Numbered from the stretch's first letter, positions 1 through 8,195 are shown. The stretch is 59,798 nt of DNA from an uncultured Eggerthella sp. (GCA_937998355.1 CALLDI010000006.1:1-59798); one strand, 5' to 3'. Numbers and translations are program-made. The notes: generated by a model from the letters alone, not told the origin.

Positions 1-54
1 GGGTTTGACCTGCCCTTACACCCCTAAAACGGACACACTTTCTTGCCTATAACC

Positions 55-73
55 CGAATTTGGCAGAAATTCG
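55..73. other. small hairpin downstream of the SemiSWEET gene
   Basis: A 7-bp perfect stem (CGAATTT / AAATTCG) with a five-base loop lies 74 bases beyond the SemiSWEET stop. It lacks a clear U-tract on either strand, so it is only a weak terminator candidate. Nothing else is recognised in bases 1-146. Confidence 0.3.
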
Positions 74-146
74 TCTTCACATACCAACACATGAGACCTG
101 AAGGCTACCTAAAGCGATGGCCAGACGCAACGCGTCCCTTTGCTGT

Positions 147-488
147 TTAGTGGATGAAACAGGTCACGACCGTGATGGCGGCAAGGAAGATGCCCGGCAC
201 GTTCGCGATGATGATGGGCCACTGGCGCGGTTTCGCACCGATGCCGTAGATGGTCCAGAAGCAGCAATTGAAGAACGCTGCGAGCGGTTGCCAGAACACG
301 CCTGGGTTTCCGCTCAAGTTCGCCATGATCTGCGTGATGTAGGATACGTACATGATGACCGAAAGCACTGAGGCTATATCGCCGATGATCGTGATGATCT
401 TCTTCTGATCGCCACCGTTCGCGCTCTGCTTCGTTTCTGCTTTCTTCTGCTGCTTCGTCTTCGTAAGATGCTCTTGCCCTATCATCAT
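147..488 (-). CDS. SemiSWEET-type sugar transporter
   Basis: The product is a small membrane protein of 113 residues with three hydrophobic segments, the size of a bacterial SemiSWEET (MtN3/saliva family) half-transporter. These dimerise in the cytoplasmic membrane and move sugars by facilitated diffusion. Family-like features are an MYVSYI-x-QI stretch in the first helix, a QPL-AA--N---W-IYG pattern in the second and a PRxWPIIIANVPGI stretch in the third. The reading frame is open for seven more codons upstream, but the start at 488 is preceded at good spacing by AGGAG, so it is preferred. The charged, Lys/Gln-rich N-terminus of about 30 residues is longer than usual. It stands alone with no sugar kinase or regulator beside it, so the substrate cannot be inferred. 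Confidence 0.85.
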   Translation of the reverse strand: MMIGQEHLTKTKQQKKAETKQSANGGDQKKIITIIGDIASVLSVIMYVSYITQIMANLSGNPGVFWQPLAAFFNCCFWTIYGIGAKPRQWPIIIANVPGIFLAAITVVTCFIH

Positions 489-622
489 CTCAGCTCTCCT
501 TTCGTTCACCTCGTATGAGCTGGTCCATTTCGTCTACTCCCTAGCCTACTCAAATGTTCACCGTGTCGAACAAGGATCCGAGATCCTTTACGATTCTGTA
601 TATTCATCGTGAACTACGACAA

Positions 623-652
623 AAAAGGAGCGGCATGAATACCGCTCCTTTT
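623..652 (-). terminator. Rho-independent terminator of the Ord-like gene
   Basis: An 11-bp stem (AAAAGGAGCGG / CCGCTCCTTTT) sits 53 bases after the stop of the dehydrogenase gene. Read on the minus strand it is followed by six Ts. Because the plus strand also ends in Ts, it could work in both directions. Confidence 0.85.
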
Positions 653-704
653 CGTAAGATCCTGGATGATCGATGCAAGACCGTGTGGCACATCTGGGAC
701 AGCG

Positions 705-1973
705 CTACTTCTTCTTGTTCCGCTTCTTCTTATCTTTCTTCGCGCCAGAACCATTCTGCCCGCGATGATCGTGATGACCGTGATGATGGTCGTGATGGCG
801 ACACTGCCCGCGATGATGACCGTGATGATGGTCATGGTCATGATGACACCCGTGCTCATGGTCGTGATCGTGACCGCCGCAACAGCATTCATCCTCTTCT
901 TCGATACCAGCGAACAGGTAACCATGCTGATAAGGCTCGCTCTCAACGTATAGATTGATCGGATACGTGAGGTATTCGATCGGGCGCAGCTGATCGACCG
1001 TGATGAACCCTGCCGGTGCATCGATGACGGTCGGGATGCGGTTGACGATATCCGCGCAGGTGTGCTCGACCGTAGCGGGCTTCTTGACAGCGAACTCCGT
1101 ATCGGGCTCGCCCAAGATCTTCCACTCGCACAGATCGCCATCATCAGGGCCGTACACCTTGCCGATGCACTGCGTCTCGATGACAGGACCCTGATGCGTC
1201 TCGGTCGTGACGACCGCGCTCATGCCGATGCACTTGCCAGCAGGAATGGTCTCACCCATCGTCTCCGAATACGTATCGACCTCCGCGATGAACGGAACGC
1301 TCTTCTGCGTCTGGCTCTTGATGGTCCATCCCATCAGATTGCAGAGGGATTCGTTGGAATTCCACACGTACGAAGGCTCGATGACCTCGGGGTGAGCGAG
1401 CGTCTTCTCGAATTCTTCGGGGGTGAGACCGACACCATGCGCTTTCGCGAGCGCAAGACCGTAGTCTTCAACGTTGTAGCTGGTCGCGCCTTCGATCTTG
1501 TCGATGCGCTGAACGCCACCCGCCACGCAACCGACCATGTTGATCCAGTAGATATCCTGCATACCAGCGCCCGTTACGGTACAACCGCATTCCTTCGCGA
1601 GCGCATCGATGCGGTTCGTGATCTCGGGTGCGGTGGTCCAGGGGTAGATGGCTTCCTCGCATGTGGTGACGACGTTGATGCCGCGCGACACGCAATCGAT
1701 AAGCGCTGGCTCGATGTCCTTCATGAAGCTGAAGAGCGTGACGACCGCGATCTGCGGATCGCATTCGTCGAGCACCTTCTCGGCATCGTCAGAAATGAGC
1801 ACGCCGAGCTTGACGCCTAGTTCTGCGTAGTCTCCCACGTCCATTCCCACGATGTCCGGATTCGTATCGATAGCGCCCACGATCTCGGCGCCGTTCTCAT
1901 AAAGGTAGCGGAGCGTGTACTTCGACATCTTCCCGCATCCATATTGCACAACCCGAATCTTCTCTTTATTCAT
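705..1973 (-). CDS. 2,4-diaminopentanoate dehydrogenase-like oxidoreductase with His-rich tail
   Basis: This 422-residue protein begins with a dinucleotide-binding Rossmann segment (VVQYGCGKMSKYTLRYL). It continues as the DapB-N-like/Ord family that includes 2,4-diaminopentanoate dehydrogenase, an NAD(P)-dependent enzyme of ornithine fermentation. The start at 1973 follows GGAAGGAG; ten further in-frame upstream codons are ignored. After about residue 357 the family-type sequence stops and a 65-residue tail follows. The tail opens with an acidic/Cys segment (EEEDECCCGG), then carries about 20 His in HDHDHEH-type runs, and ends in Lys/Arg. Such tails are known metal-binding appendages in nickel and zinc chaperones; here the role is inferred only. 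No ornithine aminomutase (oraSE) or orr gene is nearby, so the true substrate is uncertain. Confidence 0.75.
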   Translation of the reverse strand: MNKEKIRVVQYGCGKMSKYTLRYLYENGAEIVGAIDTNPDIVGMDVGDYAELGVKLGVLISDDAEKVLDECDPQIAVVTLFSFMKDIEPALIDCVSRGINVVTTCEEAIYPWTTAPEITNRIDALAKECGCTVTGAGMQDIYWINMVGCVAGGVQRIDKIEGATSYNVEDYGLALAKAHGVGLTPEEFEKTLAHPEVIEPSYVWNSNESLCNLMGWTIKSQTQKSVPFIAEVDTYSETMGETIPAGKCIGMSAVVTTETHQGPVIETQCIGKVYGPDDGDLCEWKILGEPDTEFAVKKPATVEHTCADIVNRIPTVIDAPAGFITVDQLRPIEYLTYPINLYVESEPYQHGYLFAGIEEEDECCCGGHDHDHEHGCHHDHDHHHGHHRGQCRHHDHHHGHHDHRGQNGSGAKKDKKKRNKKK

Positions 1974-2020
1974 GGCTGCTCCTTCCTTTTTCCTTGCATC
2001 CATACTACCATCGATGGCCT

Positions 2021-2049
2021 TCTATACAGGGCTAACGCGAAACTGTCAT
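2021..2049 (-). promoter_or_regulatory. promoter of the Ord-like gene
   Basis: On the minus strand, ATGACA (2044-2049) and TATAGA (2021-2026) are separated by exactly 17 bases, about 48 bases upstream of the start codon. This fits a sigma-70-type promoter. Confidence 0.6.
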
Positions 2050-2148
2050 GCGCGCGTTTCCTTATGAGCCCCTTCCTCTTCCCCTTCGAAGCCGTAGCGA
2101 GCTTCATCTTTGCAGTACAATGAACGAAAACGATTCGAAGGAGCATCC

Positions 2149-2913
2149 ATGGCAAGCGTACGCGTTCGCGATATCGTGATCGGAGAAGGAACCCCGAAGA
2201 TCTGCGTTCCGATCGTCGGCAAGACGAGCGAGGAGATCGTGAACGAAGCGGTGAGCTTCGCTGATCTCGATCTCGACCTGGTCGAATGGCGCGTCGACTG
2301 GTTCGAAGGAATCGAAGATACGGATGCAGTGATCGAGGTCGCCAAGCAGCTGGGCGAAACGCTCGGCGCTGACGTGCCCGTGCTCTGCACGATCCGTACC
2401 GCTGGCGAAGGCGGTGAAGCCGCGATCGACGTCGAACATTACTGCGCGCTGAATCGCGCGCTCATCTCATCAGGAACGGTCGATCTGGTCGATGTCGAGC
2501 TGCTTTTGGGCGATGACGTGATGACCGACCTTGTCGCGCATGCTCACGAACACGGCGTCGCCATCGTCGCGTCGAACCACGATTTCGATGCCACTCCCAC
2601 ACGCGAAGAGATGATCGCGCGCCTGAAGCACATGCAAGATCTTGGTGCCGATATCCTGAAGATCGCGGTCATGCCGAATTCGCATCGTGATGTGGTAGAA
2701 CTCCTTGCAGCCACCGAAGAGATGGCCAACGACCACGCCACTCAGCCGATCGTGACCATGTCGATGAGCGGCAAGGGTGCGATCTCGCGCATGTGTGGCG
2801 AAGTGTTCGGCTCTGCCATCACGTTCGGGTGCGCATCGAAGGCGTCTGCGCCCGGGCAGATCGACGTGAACGACCTGCGCACGCTGCTCACCCTCATCCA
2901 TAACGCACTGTAG
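2149..2913 (+). CDS. aroD: 3-dehydroquinate dehydratase, type I
   Basis: A 254-residue type I dehydroquinase, which dehydrates 3-dehydroquinate to 3-dehydroshikimate in the shikimate pathway via a Schiff base. The family's catalytic residues are visible: Glu46 in VEWRVD, His144 in SNHDFD and the Schiff-base Lys171 in ILKIAVMP. The C-terminal loop with GKGAISRMCGEVFGS is also typical. The start at 2149 follows AAGGAG five bases upstream; an ORF extension of 13 codons is rejected. The gene is divergent from the Ord-like gene and convergent with dtd, and no other shikimate gene lies in the window. Confidence 0.95.
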   Translation: MASVRVRDIVIGEGTPKICVPIVGKTSEEIVNEAVSFADLDLDLVEWRVDWFEGIEDTDAVIEVAKQLGETLGADVPVLCTIRTAGEGGEAAIDVEHYCALNRALISSGTVDLVDVELLLGDDVMTDLVAHAHEHGVAIVASNHDFDATPTREEMIARLKHMQDLGADILKIAVMPNSHRDVVELLAATEEMANDHATQPIVTMSMSGKGAISRMCGEVFGSAITFGCASKASAPGQIDVNDLRTLLTLIHNAL

Positions 2914-2941
2914 CGTGCTTACCCCAATTCACCCGCTTTTT

Positions 2942-3063
2942 TGGTGGGGCATTCCTGCGTCTCGCGAGACGGCGTCGCTTCGGTCGAACTAACTTCGCTT
3001 ACGCGAAGTGGATTTCTCCCTCGCTTTGGCCAAGTCTCACTGCGACGCAAGAACACCCCACCA
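2942..3063. repeat. inverted-repeat element C between convergent aroD and dtd
   Basis: A 122-bp element is bounded by a 20-bp inverted repeat (2942-2961 and 3044-3063) with 17 of 20 positions complementary. Inside is a perfect hairpin, ACTTCGC-TTAC-GCGAAGT, and the palindrome TTGGCCAA. Just inside the right arm, AGTCTCACT followed by GACGCAA recurs at the same place in the element before rpoB (45364-45528). It fills the whole gap between the aroD and dtd stops. It may be a bidirectional terminator-like structure or a hairpin-type repeat; neither strand has a classical U-tract after it. Confidence 0.6.
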
Positions 3064-3074
3064 GATCACTCAAA

Positions 3075-3530
3075 TCAGAGATTATCTGTATCAAGCCAGA
3101 TGGTGAAGGGGCCGTCATTCGTAAGGCTGATCTGCATATGCGCGCCGAACCATCCGTGCTCGACGGAAACGTCGTCCGCACGCACGAGATCGATGAAATA
3201 ACGGTAGAGCTCATCGGCACGCGCAGGGTCGCCCGCATCCGTGAACGAAGGACGATTGCCCTTCTTGCACGAAGCGTAGAGCGTGAACTGCGAGACTACA
3301 AGGACCGAACCGCCTACATCGCGCAAAGAAAGATTGGTGCGACCCGTCTCATCGTCGAAGATGCGCAGTTTCAAGATCTTGTTCCAGAGCCTCTGGGCTT
3401 CCGCTTCCGTATCGTCATGACCGACACCGAGCAAGATCACGTAGCCATGCTCGATCGAAGCGGGACGTTCGCCCTGGTCGCTTTGATTCGCGACCGTCGC
3501 CTCGCTCACGCGTTGGATCAGCGCACGCAT
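3075..3530 (-). CDS. dtd: D-aminoacyl-tRNA deacylase
   Basis: A 151-residue DTD-type enzyme, close to the family's usual length of about 145-150. It removes D-amino acids (and glycine from tRNA-Ala) from mischarged tRNAs in the cytoplasm. Recognisable features are MRALIQRVSEATV at the N-terminus, the SQFTLYA motif of the active site and the C-terminal NDGPFTIWLDT stretch around the Gly-cisPro-like element. In many Firmicutes dtd sits next to rel; here it is about 5 kb away from rel. It follows the CoA transferase start-to-stop in the opposite order on the same strand, separated by 11 bases. Confidence 0.95.
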   Translation of the reverse strand: MRALIQRVSEATVANQSDQGERPASIEHGYVILLGVGHDDTEAEAQRLWNKILKLRIFDDETGRTNLSLRDVGGSVLVVSQFTLYASCKKGNRPSFTDAGDPARADELYRYFIDLVRADDVSVEHGWFGAHMQISLTNDGPFTIWLDTDNL

Positions 3531-3541
3531 CGCAAACGCAC

Positions 3542-4819
3542 CTACTCCGCCCTCGAGCGCGGACCGTAGCTGGGCTCGAAGACCGAATCGGGAAGCGCAG
3601 GCCCACTGTAGAGCTTGATCGCGCCATCGGCTGCCAGCTCCTCGATCTGCGCATCGGTATATCCGTAGTCCTTCAGCACGCGCGCGGTATCGTAACCGAT
3701 CGGACGCGACTTGCGCAGCACCGGATCGCCTACTGAATCAAGCCTGATGGGACTAGTGGGAAGCATCTTCTCGCCGAATGCGTCGTAATGGACCGGACGG
3801 AGGATGTCGTTAGCATACGCCTCTTCATCATCCAGAATATCGACGAGGTTGTTCAGCTTGGAATGCGGCACCTCGTGCGCCTTGAAGATCTCGACCCATT
3901 CATCCCACGTCTTCTGCGCGAACGCCTCTTCCAGAATACGAATGATCTCGGCATTCGCGTCGTAATCCATGTTCTCCTGCGGGAAGAAACGCGCGTCGTC
4001 GACCAGGTCCTCGCGCCCGATGATGCTCATGACGCTGTTGTAGAACAAGTTGTAGCTGCCATAGCAGATGAGGAACCACACATCGTCCTTCGTGCGATAG
4101 GTGTTGTTCGTGGGGCACATGGCATGCTCGCGGCTCTTGGGCCACACGTCGTTGAACTGCACGCCCGCGATGCCCGTCTGGAACGCCCAACAAGCCTGAT
4201 GATAAAGGTTCACCGTAACCTTGTCGCCGATACCCGTGCGCTCCTTACGCACGAGCGCTGCTAGAATGCCCGCCGTGATCGACACGCTCACGTTCCAGTC
4301 GCCGAAGGCCGCGGGCATGTTGCCTGGCGCGTAGTGCTCGCCTGCCTGCGGGATGGTGGTGAACAGGCCGCCACGCGATGCGAACGCAGTAGCGTCGTAG
4401 CCGCGCGTGTCGCGCTCGGGGCCGTATTCGCCGTAGCCGCGCACCTGCGCCCACACCAGATGCGGGAACTTCTCGTGGATAGTCTCGTAATCGAAGCCGA
4501 GCTTCTCGAGCGCCTTGTCGCGATAATTCGTCAGCAAGACATCGGCAGTCTCGAGCAGCTTGTAGACGATGGCCTTGCCTTCAGGGCTCTTCAAGTTCAC
4601 CGAGAGCCATTCCTTGTTCATCGAAGCCAGGTCGAACGCCGGGTCGTCGATATCGGTCTTCTCCATGCCGAAGCCTGGCGCGTTCGTGCGATATTCGTCG
4701 CCCGTGAACGGCTCGACCTTGTAGACCGTCGCGCCCATCTCGCCCAAGATGCGTGGTGCCGCAGGTCCTGCGACATATCCCGCCAACTCGACAACCTTGA
4801 TCCCTTCAAGACCCTTCAT
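3542..4819 (-). CDS. family III CoA transferase (CaiB/BaiF)
   Basis: A 425-residue family III acyl-CoA transferase. These transfer CoA between carboxylic acids through a mixed anhydride on a catalytic Asp. The N-terminal GIKVVELAGYVAGPAAPRIL and the GYDATAFASRGG segment, whose Asp fits the nucleophile, are typical. The start at 4819 follows AAAGGGA; 24 upstream in-frame codons overlap the terminator region and are dropped. Relatives include 2-hydroxyacyl-CoA transferases (HadA, FldA) of Stickland-type fermentation, carnitine CaiB and bile-acid BaiF. No dehydratase or acyl-CoA dehydrogenase is adjacent, so the acid substrate is unknown. Being near an Ord-like dehydrogenase is compatible with amino-acid fermentation, but that is inference. 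Confidence 0.85.
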   Translation of the reverse strand: MKGLEGIKVVELAGYVAGPAAPRILGEMGATVYKVEPFTGDEYRTNAPGFGMEKTDIDDPAFDLASMNKEWLSVNLKSPEGKAIVYKLLETADVLLTNYRDKALEKLGFDYETIHEKFPHLVWAQVRGYGEYGPERDTRGYDATAFASRGGLFTTIPQAGEHYAPGNMPAAFGDWNVSVSITAGILAALVRKERTGIGDKVTVNLYHQACWAFQTGIAGVQFNDVWPKSREHAMCPTNNTYRTKDDVWFLICYGSYNLFYNSVMSIIGREDLVDDARFFPQENMDYDANAEIIRILEEAFAQKTWDEWVEIFKAHEVPHSKLNNLVDILDDEEAYANDILRPVHYDAFGEKMLPTSPIRLDSVGDPVLRKSRPIGYDTARVLKDYGYTDAQIEELAADGAIKLYSGPALPDSVFEPSYGPRSRAE

Positions 4820-4846
4820 ACCATTCCCTTTCCACGAACCGTCAGT

Positions 4847-4879
4847 GATAAAAAGGGCGGCTCGAACACGAACCGCCCT
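4847..4879 (-). terminator. terminator after asd
   Basis: The stem AGGGCGG / CCGCCCT (4854-4860, 4873-4879) with an inner TCG/CGA step is followed on the minus strand by TTTTTATC. It would end the lysC-asd transcript after the inverted-repeat element at 4898-5044 and before the CoA transferase. Confidence 0.75.
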
Positions 4880-4897
4880 GCGTCTCTTCAATGTCTT

Positions 4898-5044
4898 CCG
4901 TGTTCGATCGCCTGAGGGTTCGCTGAACCACTCTCTGTGCTTTCTTTTTTAAGGTCTAAAGCACAGAGCAGCGACCGCATGAGCGCCGAAGGCGCGAACA
5001 GGGAAGCGGGTGCGTTCAGCGAAGCCTCGGGCGACCGAACGCGG
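4898..5044 (+). repeat. structured repeat element A (outer inverted repeat plus two hairpins)
   Basis: A 147-bp element begins five bases beyond the asd stop. Its outer arms, 4898-4928 and 5014-5044, are complementary at 27 of 31 positions. Inside, read on the plus strand, come a perfect 11-bp hairpin (4933-4943 / 4958-4968), a linker CAGCGACCGCATGA (4969-4982), a small hairpin GCGCC-GAA-GGCGC and a linker GAACAGGGAAGCGGGT (4996-5011). Both linkers recur almost unchanged in the element upstream of rpoB, where the stems have different but still complementary sequences. Orientation is given by those linkers. It could be a structured RNA or a non-autonomous mobile hairpin repeat. Confidence 0.75.
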
Positions 5045-5049
5045 AATCC

Positions 5050-6090
5050 CTACGGAAGCAGAAGCTGTGCGATCTGCACGGCGTTCAGCGCGGCACCTTT
5101 GCGGATCTGGTCCGCGACGACCCAGAACGCAAGGCCGTTCTCCACCGAAGGATCCTTGCGCAGACGGCCGACGAAGGTGTCGTTCGTGCCCGCGAGCAGA
5201 CCCGGCATCGGATAGAGCTTGCCGTCCGTATCGTCCATCACGACCACGTTCGGCGCTGCTTCGAGCGCAGCGCGTGCCTGCTCGGGCGTGATCGCGCTGT
5301 CGAATTCCACGTTGAGGGATTCGCCGTGACAACGAAGCACGGGAACGCGGACGCAGGTAGCAGCAACTGCCAAGTCGGGATCGTGCATGATCTTCTTCGT
5401 TTCGACGACCATCTTCCACTCTTCCTTCGTGGAAGCATCGTCCATGAACACGTCGATATGCGGAATGACGTTGAACGCGATCTGGTGAGCGAACGCATCG
5501 ATGGTGAGCTCCTTGCCCTCCAGGAATTCCTTGGTCTGGGAGTAGAGCTCGTCCATGGCCGCCGCACCAGCGCCCGACGCCGCCTGATAGGTGGATACGA
5601 CCACGCGGTCGATCTTAGCAATATCGTAGAGCGGCTTCAACGCGACCACCATCTGGATGGTGGAGCAGTTCGGGTTCGCGATGACGCCGTTGTGCCACTT
5701 CACATCTTCAGGATTCACCTCAGGTACGATGAGCGGGACATCCTCTTCCATACGGAACGCGCTGGAATTGTCGATCATGACCGCACCAGCTGCCACGACC
5801 GCCTCACGCATCTCCTTCGAAACGCCCGCACCCGCAGAGAAGAGCGCGATATCCACGCCTTCGAAGCTGGCTGGCGTCATCTCTTCGACGACCAGATCGC
5901 CCGCGGGAACCTGACCGCAGCCCTTGAACGGGAGCTTCTTGCCCGCACTGCGCGCAGAGGCGAGCGCGCGCACTTCAGCGGCAGGGAAATCGAGATCGTG
6001 CAGAACTTCGAGGAATTCACGCCCGACCGCACCCGTAGCGCCTGCAACGGCAACGACTGGATTTGCTGGGATCTCTTTGGTCCACGTCAT
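5050..6090 (-). CDS. asd: aspartate-semialdehyde dehydrogenase
   Basis: A 346-residue enzyme that reduces aspartyl-4-phosphate to aspartate semialdehyde with NADPH, feeding lysine/diaminopimelate, threonine and methionine synthesis. Visible features are the dinucleotide-binding GATGAVGREFLEVL at the N-terminus and the NPNCSTIQ motif with catalytic Cys142. QAASGAGAAAMDEL and the later RVPVLRCHGESLNVEF region, carrying substrate-binding Arg and His, follow. It starts two bases after the lysC stop with AAAGGA inside the end of lysC, so the two genes are cotranscribed and probably translationally coupled. A structured repeat begins right after its stop. Confidence 0.97.
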   Translation of the reverse strand: MTWTKEIPANPVVAVAGATGAVGREFLEVLHDLDFPAAEVRALASARSAGKKLPFKGCGQVPAGDLVVEEMTPASFEGVDIALFSAGAGVSKEMREAVVAAGAVMIDNSSAFRMEEDVPLIVPEVNPEDVKWHNGVIANPNCSTIQMVVALKPLYDIAKIDRVVVSTYQAASGAGAAAMDELYSQTKEFLEGKELTIDAFAHQIAFNVIPHIDVFMDDASTKEEWKMVVETKKIMHDPDLAVAATCVRVPVLRCHGESLNVEFDSAITPEQARAALEAAPNVVVMDDTDGKLYPMPGLLAGTNDTFVGRLRKDPSVENGLAFWVVADQIRKGAALNAVQIAQLLLP

Positions 6091-6092
6091 GG

Positions 6093-7373
6093 TTATCGTC
6101 CTTTGTTCATCTTGGCAGCGATCTCTTCTGCGGAAAGCTGCGTCTCTTCGAAAATGCTATCGGAATCGAGTCCGAATTCGGTGTGCAGGCACTGAACCGC
6201 GTCCTGCACCTGATCGCCATCTACCACGACCGACAGACGGATGGGGCTCGTGGAGATCATGACGATGTTGACTTTGTTCTCGGCGAGCGCTTTGAACGCG
6301 CGCGCCGCGACGCCAGGGCTTGATTTCATGCCCGTGCCGACGAGCGAGACCTTTGCGATGTTCTCGTCCACCAGCACGTCGGATGGATTCAGTTCCTTGG
6401 CGAGCTCATCCACGGTCTTCATGACCAGATCGCGCTGCGAACCGGGGAACGTGAACGAAATGTTCGCCATGCCGTCGTTCGAGGCGTTCTGGATGATCAT
6501 GTCGACCGACACCTTGTTCGACGCCAGGCTCGAGAAGACGCGCGCCGCCATGCCCGCTTCGTCAGCAAGACCGCGGATCGTAACCTTCATCTCGGACGTA
6601 TCGTGTGCGATACCCGTGATCGTTGCTTGTTCCATAGTGGGAGCTACCTCCTTGACGAACGTTCCTGCCTCGTCGGTGAAGACCGAGCGCGCGTGGATGA
6701 CCACGCCATATTTACGTGCGAATTCGACCGCGCGCGATTGCAGCACGCCGGCCCCTTCGCTGGAGAGTTCGAGCATATCATCGTAATCGATGACGTCGAG
6801 CTTGCGTGCGCGCGGCACGACACGTGGATCGGCTGTGTACACGCCATCCACATCCGAGAAGATCTCGCACACATCGGCGCCGATGCCTGCTGCGAGCGCG
6901 ACCGCCGTGGTGTCCGAACCGCCACGACCGAGCGTGGTGATATCGCCTTCATGGGTGAGCCCCTGGAAGCCCGCCACAACCACGATGGCTCCCCTATCGA
7001 GCTCTTCGATGATGCGGTCGGCGTTGATGATCTCGATCTTCGCGCTGGAGAATTCGCTGTCGGTGACGATGCCCGCCTGCCAGCCCGTGAAGCTGGTGGC
7101 CTCGTGACCGCGCGCCTGGAGCGCCATGGCGAGCAACGCCATGCTGACCTGCTCGCCCGTGGAGAGCAGCATATCCATTTCGCGCTTGGTGGGCCTATCG
7201 TTCACAGCTGCGGCGAGTCCGACCAATTCGTCAGTGGTCTTACCCATGGCTGAAACGACCGCGACGACCTTATCGCCTGCTTCCTTCTTCTTGATGAGAC
7301 GATCGGCGACCTTCTGAATACGTTCCGGAGAAGCGACCGAAGTGCCTCCGAACTTTGCGACTACGAGTGACAT
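6093..7373 (-). CDS. lysC: aspartate kinase
   Basis: A 426-residue monofunctional aspartokinase that phosphorylates aspartate to open the aspartate-family pathway. The N-terminal VVAKFGGTSVASPERIQ and TLGRGGSDTTAVALA segments mark the kinase fold. The C-terminal third carries two ACT-type regulatory repeats (around the VTIRGLADEAGMAARVF and VSLVGTGMKSSPGVAARAF segments), the usual site of lysine/threonine feedback. Length matches the lone-kinase class of Actinobacteria and Bacillus LysC. It is the first gene of a lysC-asd operon. In many Actinobacteria lysC contains an internal start for a separate regulatory subunit; I did not find a convincing one here. Confidence 0.97.
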   Translation of the reverse strand: MSLVVAKFGGTSVASPERIQKVADRLIKKKEAGDKVVAVVSAMGKTTDELVGLAAAVNDRPTKREMDMLLSTGEQVSMALLAMALQARGHEATSFTGWQAGIVTDSEFSSAKIEIINADRIIEELDRGAIVVVAGFQGLTHEGDITTLGRGGSDTTAVALAAGIGADVCEIFSDVDGVYTADPRVVPRARKLDVIDYDDMLELSSEGAGVLQSRAVEFARKYGVVIHARSVFTDEAGTFVKEVAPTMEQATITGIAHDTSEMKVTIRGLADEAGMAARVFSSLASNKVSVDMIIQNASNDGMANISFTFPGSQRDLVMKTVDELAKELNPSDVLVDENIAKVSLVGTGMKSSPGVAARAFKALAENKVNIVMISTSPIRLSVVVDGDQVQDAVQCLHTEFGLDSDSIFEETQLSAEEIAAKMNKGR

Positions 7374-7511
7374 GGCCTTCTTTCTTCACGTAAGAAAACT
7401 ACAGGACAAACATAGCACAATCGCACGGCGGCGAAGCGCCGACGCAGCGGTAAGAAGGCTATTTTTCTGTAAGCGTGATGCAGGGCGTTGCCGCGCGCGA
7501 AACGAGCGGCA

Positions 7512-8144
7512 TCAGCCGTTCTTCAAGACGATGGCGGTCATGCGATCGGCGATGGTCTCGCACTGGTCGACGCAATCTTCGAAAATGTCGAAGATCGACG
7601 ACCAAACCATGACGCGCATGAAGTGTTCGGAATCTTCTGTGAAGAGCTTGCGCATCACTTCGAGATAGAGGCGGTCGGCCTCTTCCTCGAGGTCGTTCAC
7701 CTCGACCACGCCCGCCTTGAACGTAGCCGATTTACGCGCGTGCGGGAATTCCTTGACCGCATCATAGAGCGCCTCGCACGAACGATGCAGGATCTTCGCG
7801 AACGCGACCGCGTCGTGTTGCATGAAGCGCACGTCGTACATGTAGAAGCTGCGGATGAGCTCCTCGATCTGGTCGACCACTTCATCGAGCGCAGAAGCGA
7901 CCGAGGTGATGTCCTCACGATCGAGCGGCGGCACGAAATCGGGCAGCAGCGCATCGTGGATGCTGTGATGCACATCGTCCGCTTCGTTCTCGATGCGGTG
8001 CGCTTCAGGTAGGTAGCTCTGGAGCTCTTCAGCACGGTCGAAATTCTCCACGACCGACATGAGCAATTCGGCTTCTTTCACCGCAAGCCCTGCCTGAGCA
8101 GCGAATGCGTCGAAGTAGTTGAACTTAGCCCCTTTGTGTTTCAT
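7512..8144 (-). CDS. DUF47 family (PhoU-like) protein, putative Pit accessory factor
   Basis: A 210-residue all-helical protein of the DUF47 family, which resembles PhoU. It has repeated acidic helices such as AHRIENEADDVHHSIHDAL and DLEEEADRLYLEVMRKLF, in which E-x-x-x-D patterns form metal clusters in PhoU-type folds. Family members usually sit beside a Pit phosphate transporter and are thought to modulate it. Here the pit gene is about 12 kb away (20135-21181), so the pair has been separated. Its neighbours are lysC and the metallohydrolase gene, with hairpin-bearing gaps on both sides, so it is probably its own transcription unit. Confidence 0.85.
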   Translation of the reverse strand: MKHKGAKFNYFDAFAAQAGLAVKEAELLMSVVENFDRAEELQSYLPEAHRIENEADDVHHSIHDALLPDFVPPLDREDITSVASALDEVVDQIEELIRSFYMYDVRFMQHDAVAFAKILHRSCEALYDAVKEFPHARKSATFKAGVVEVNDLEEEADRLYLEVMRKLFTEDSEHFMRVMVWSSIFDIFEDCVDQCETIADRMTAIVLKNG

Positions 8145-8195
8145 ATTGATGAGCTCCTCGCATCCGACGCACGCGTTCGCGCCGTCTTGTGTCGT

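Noticed and set aside
3788..4915. Plus-strand open frames opposite the CoA transferase gene
   Set aside because: The complementary frame holds a complete family III CoA transferase with ribosome-binding site; the opposite frames show no domain.
4969..5000. Resemblance of the element A/B core (CGCATGA - stem - GAA) to the hammerhead ribozyme core (CUGAUGA - stem - GAAA)
   Set aside because: The essential U4 and G5 positions are G and C in both copies, and stems I/III with a cleavage site cannot be placed. It is noted only because the spacing is similar.
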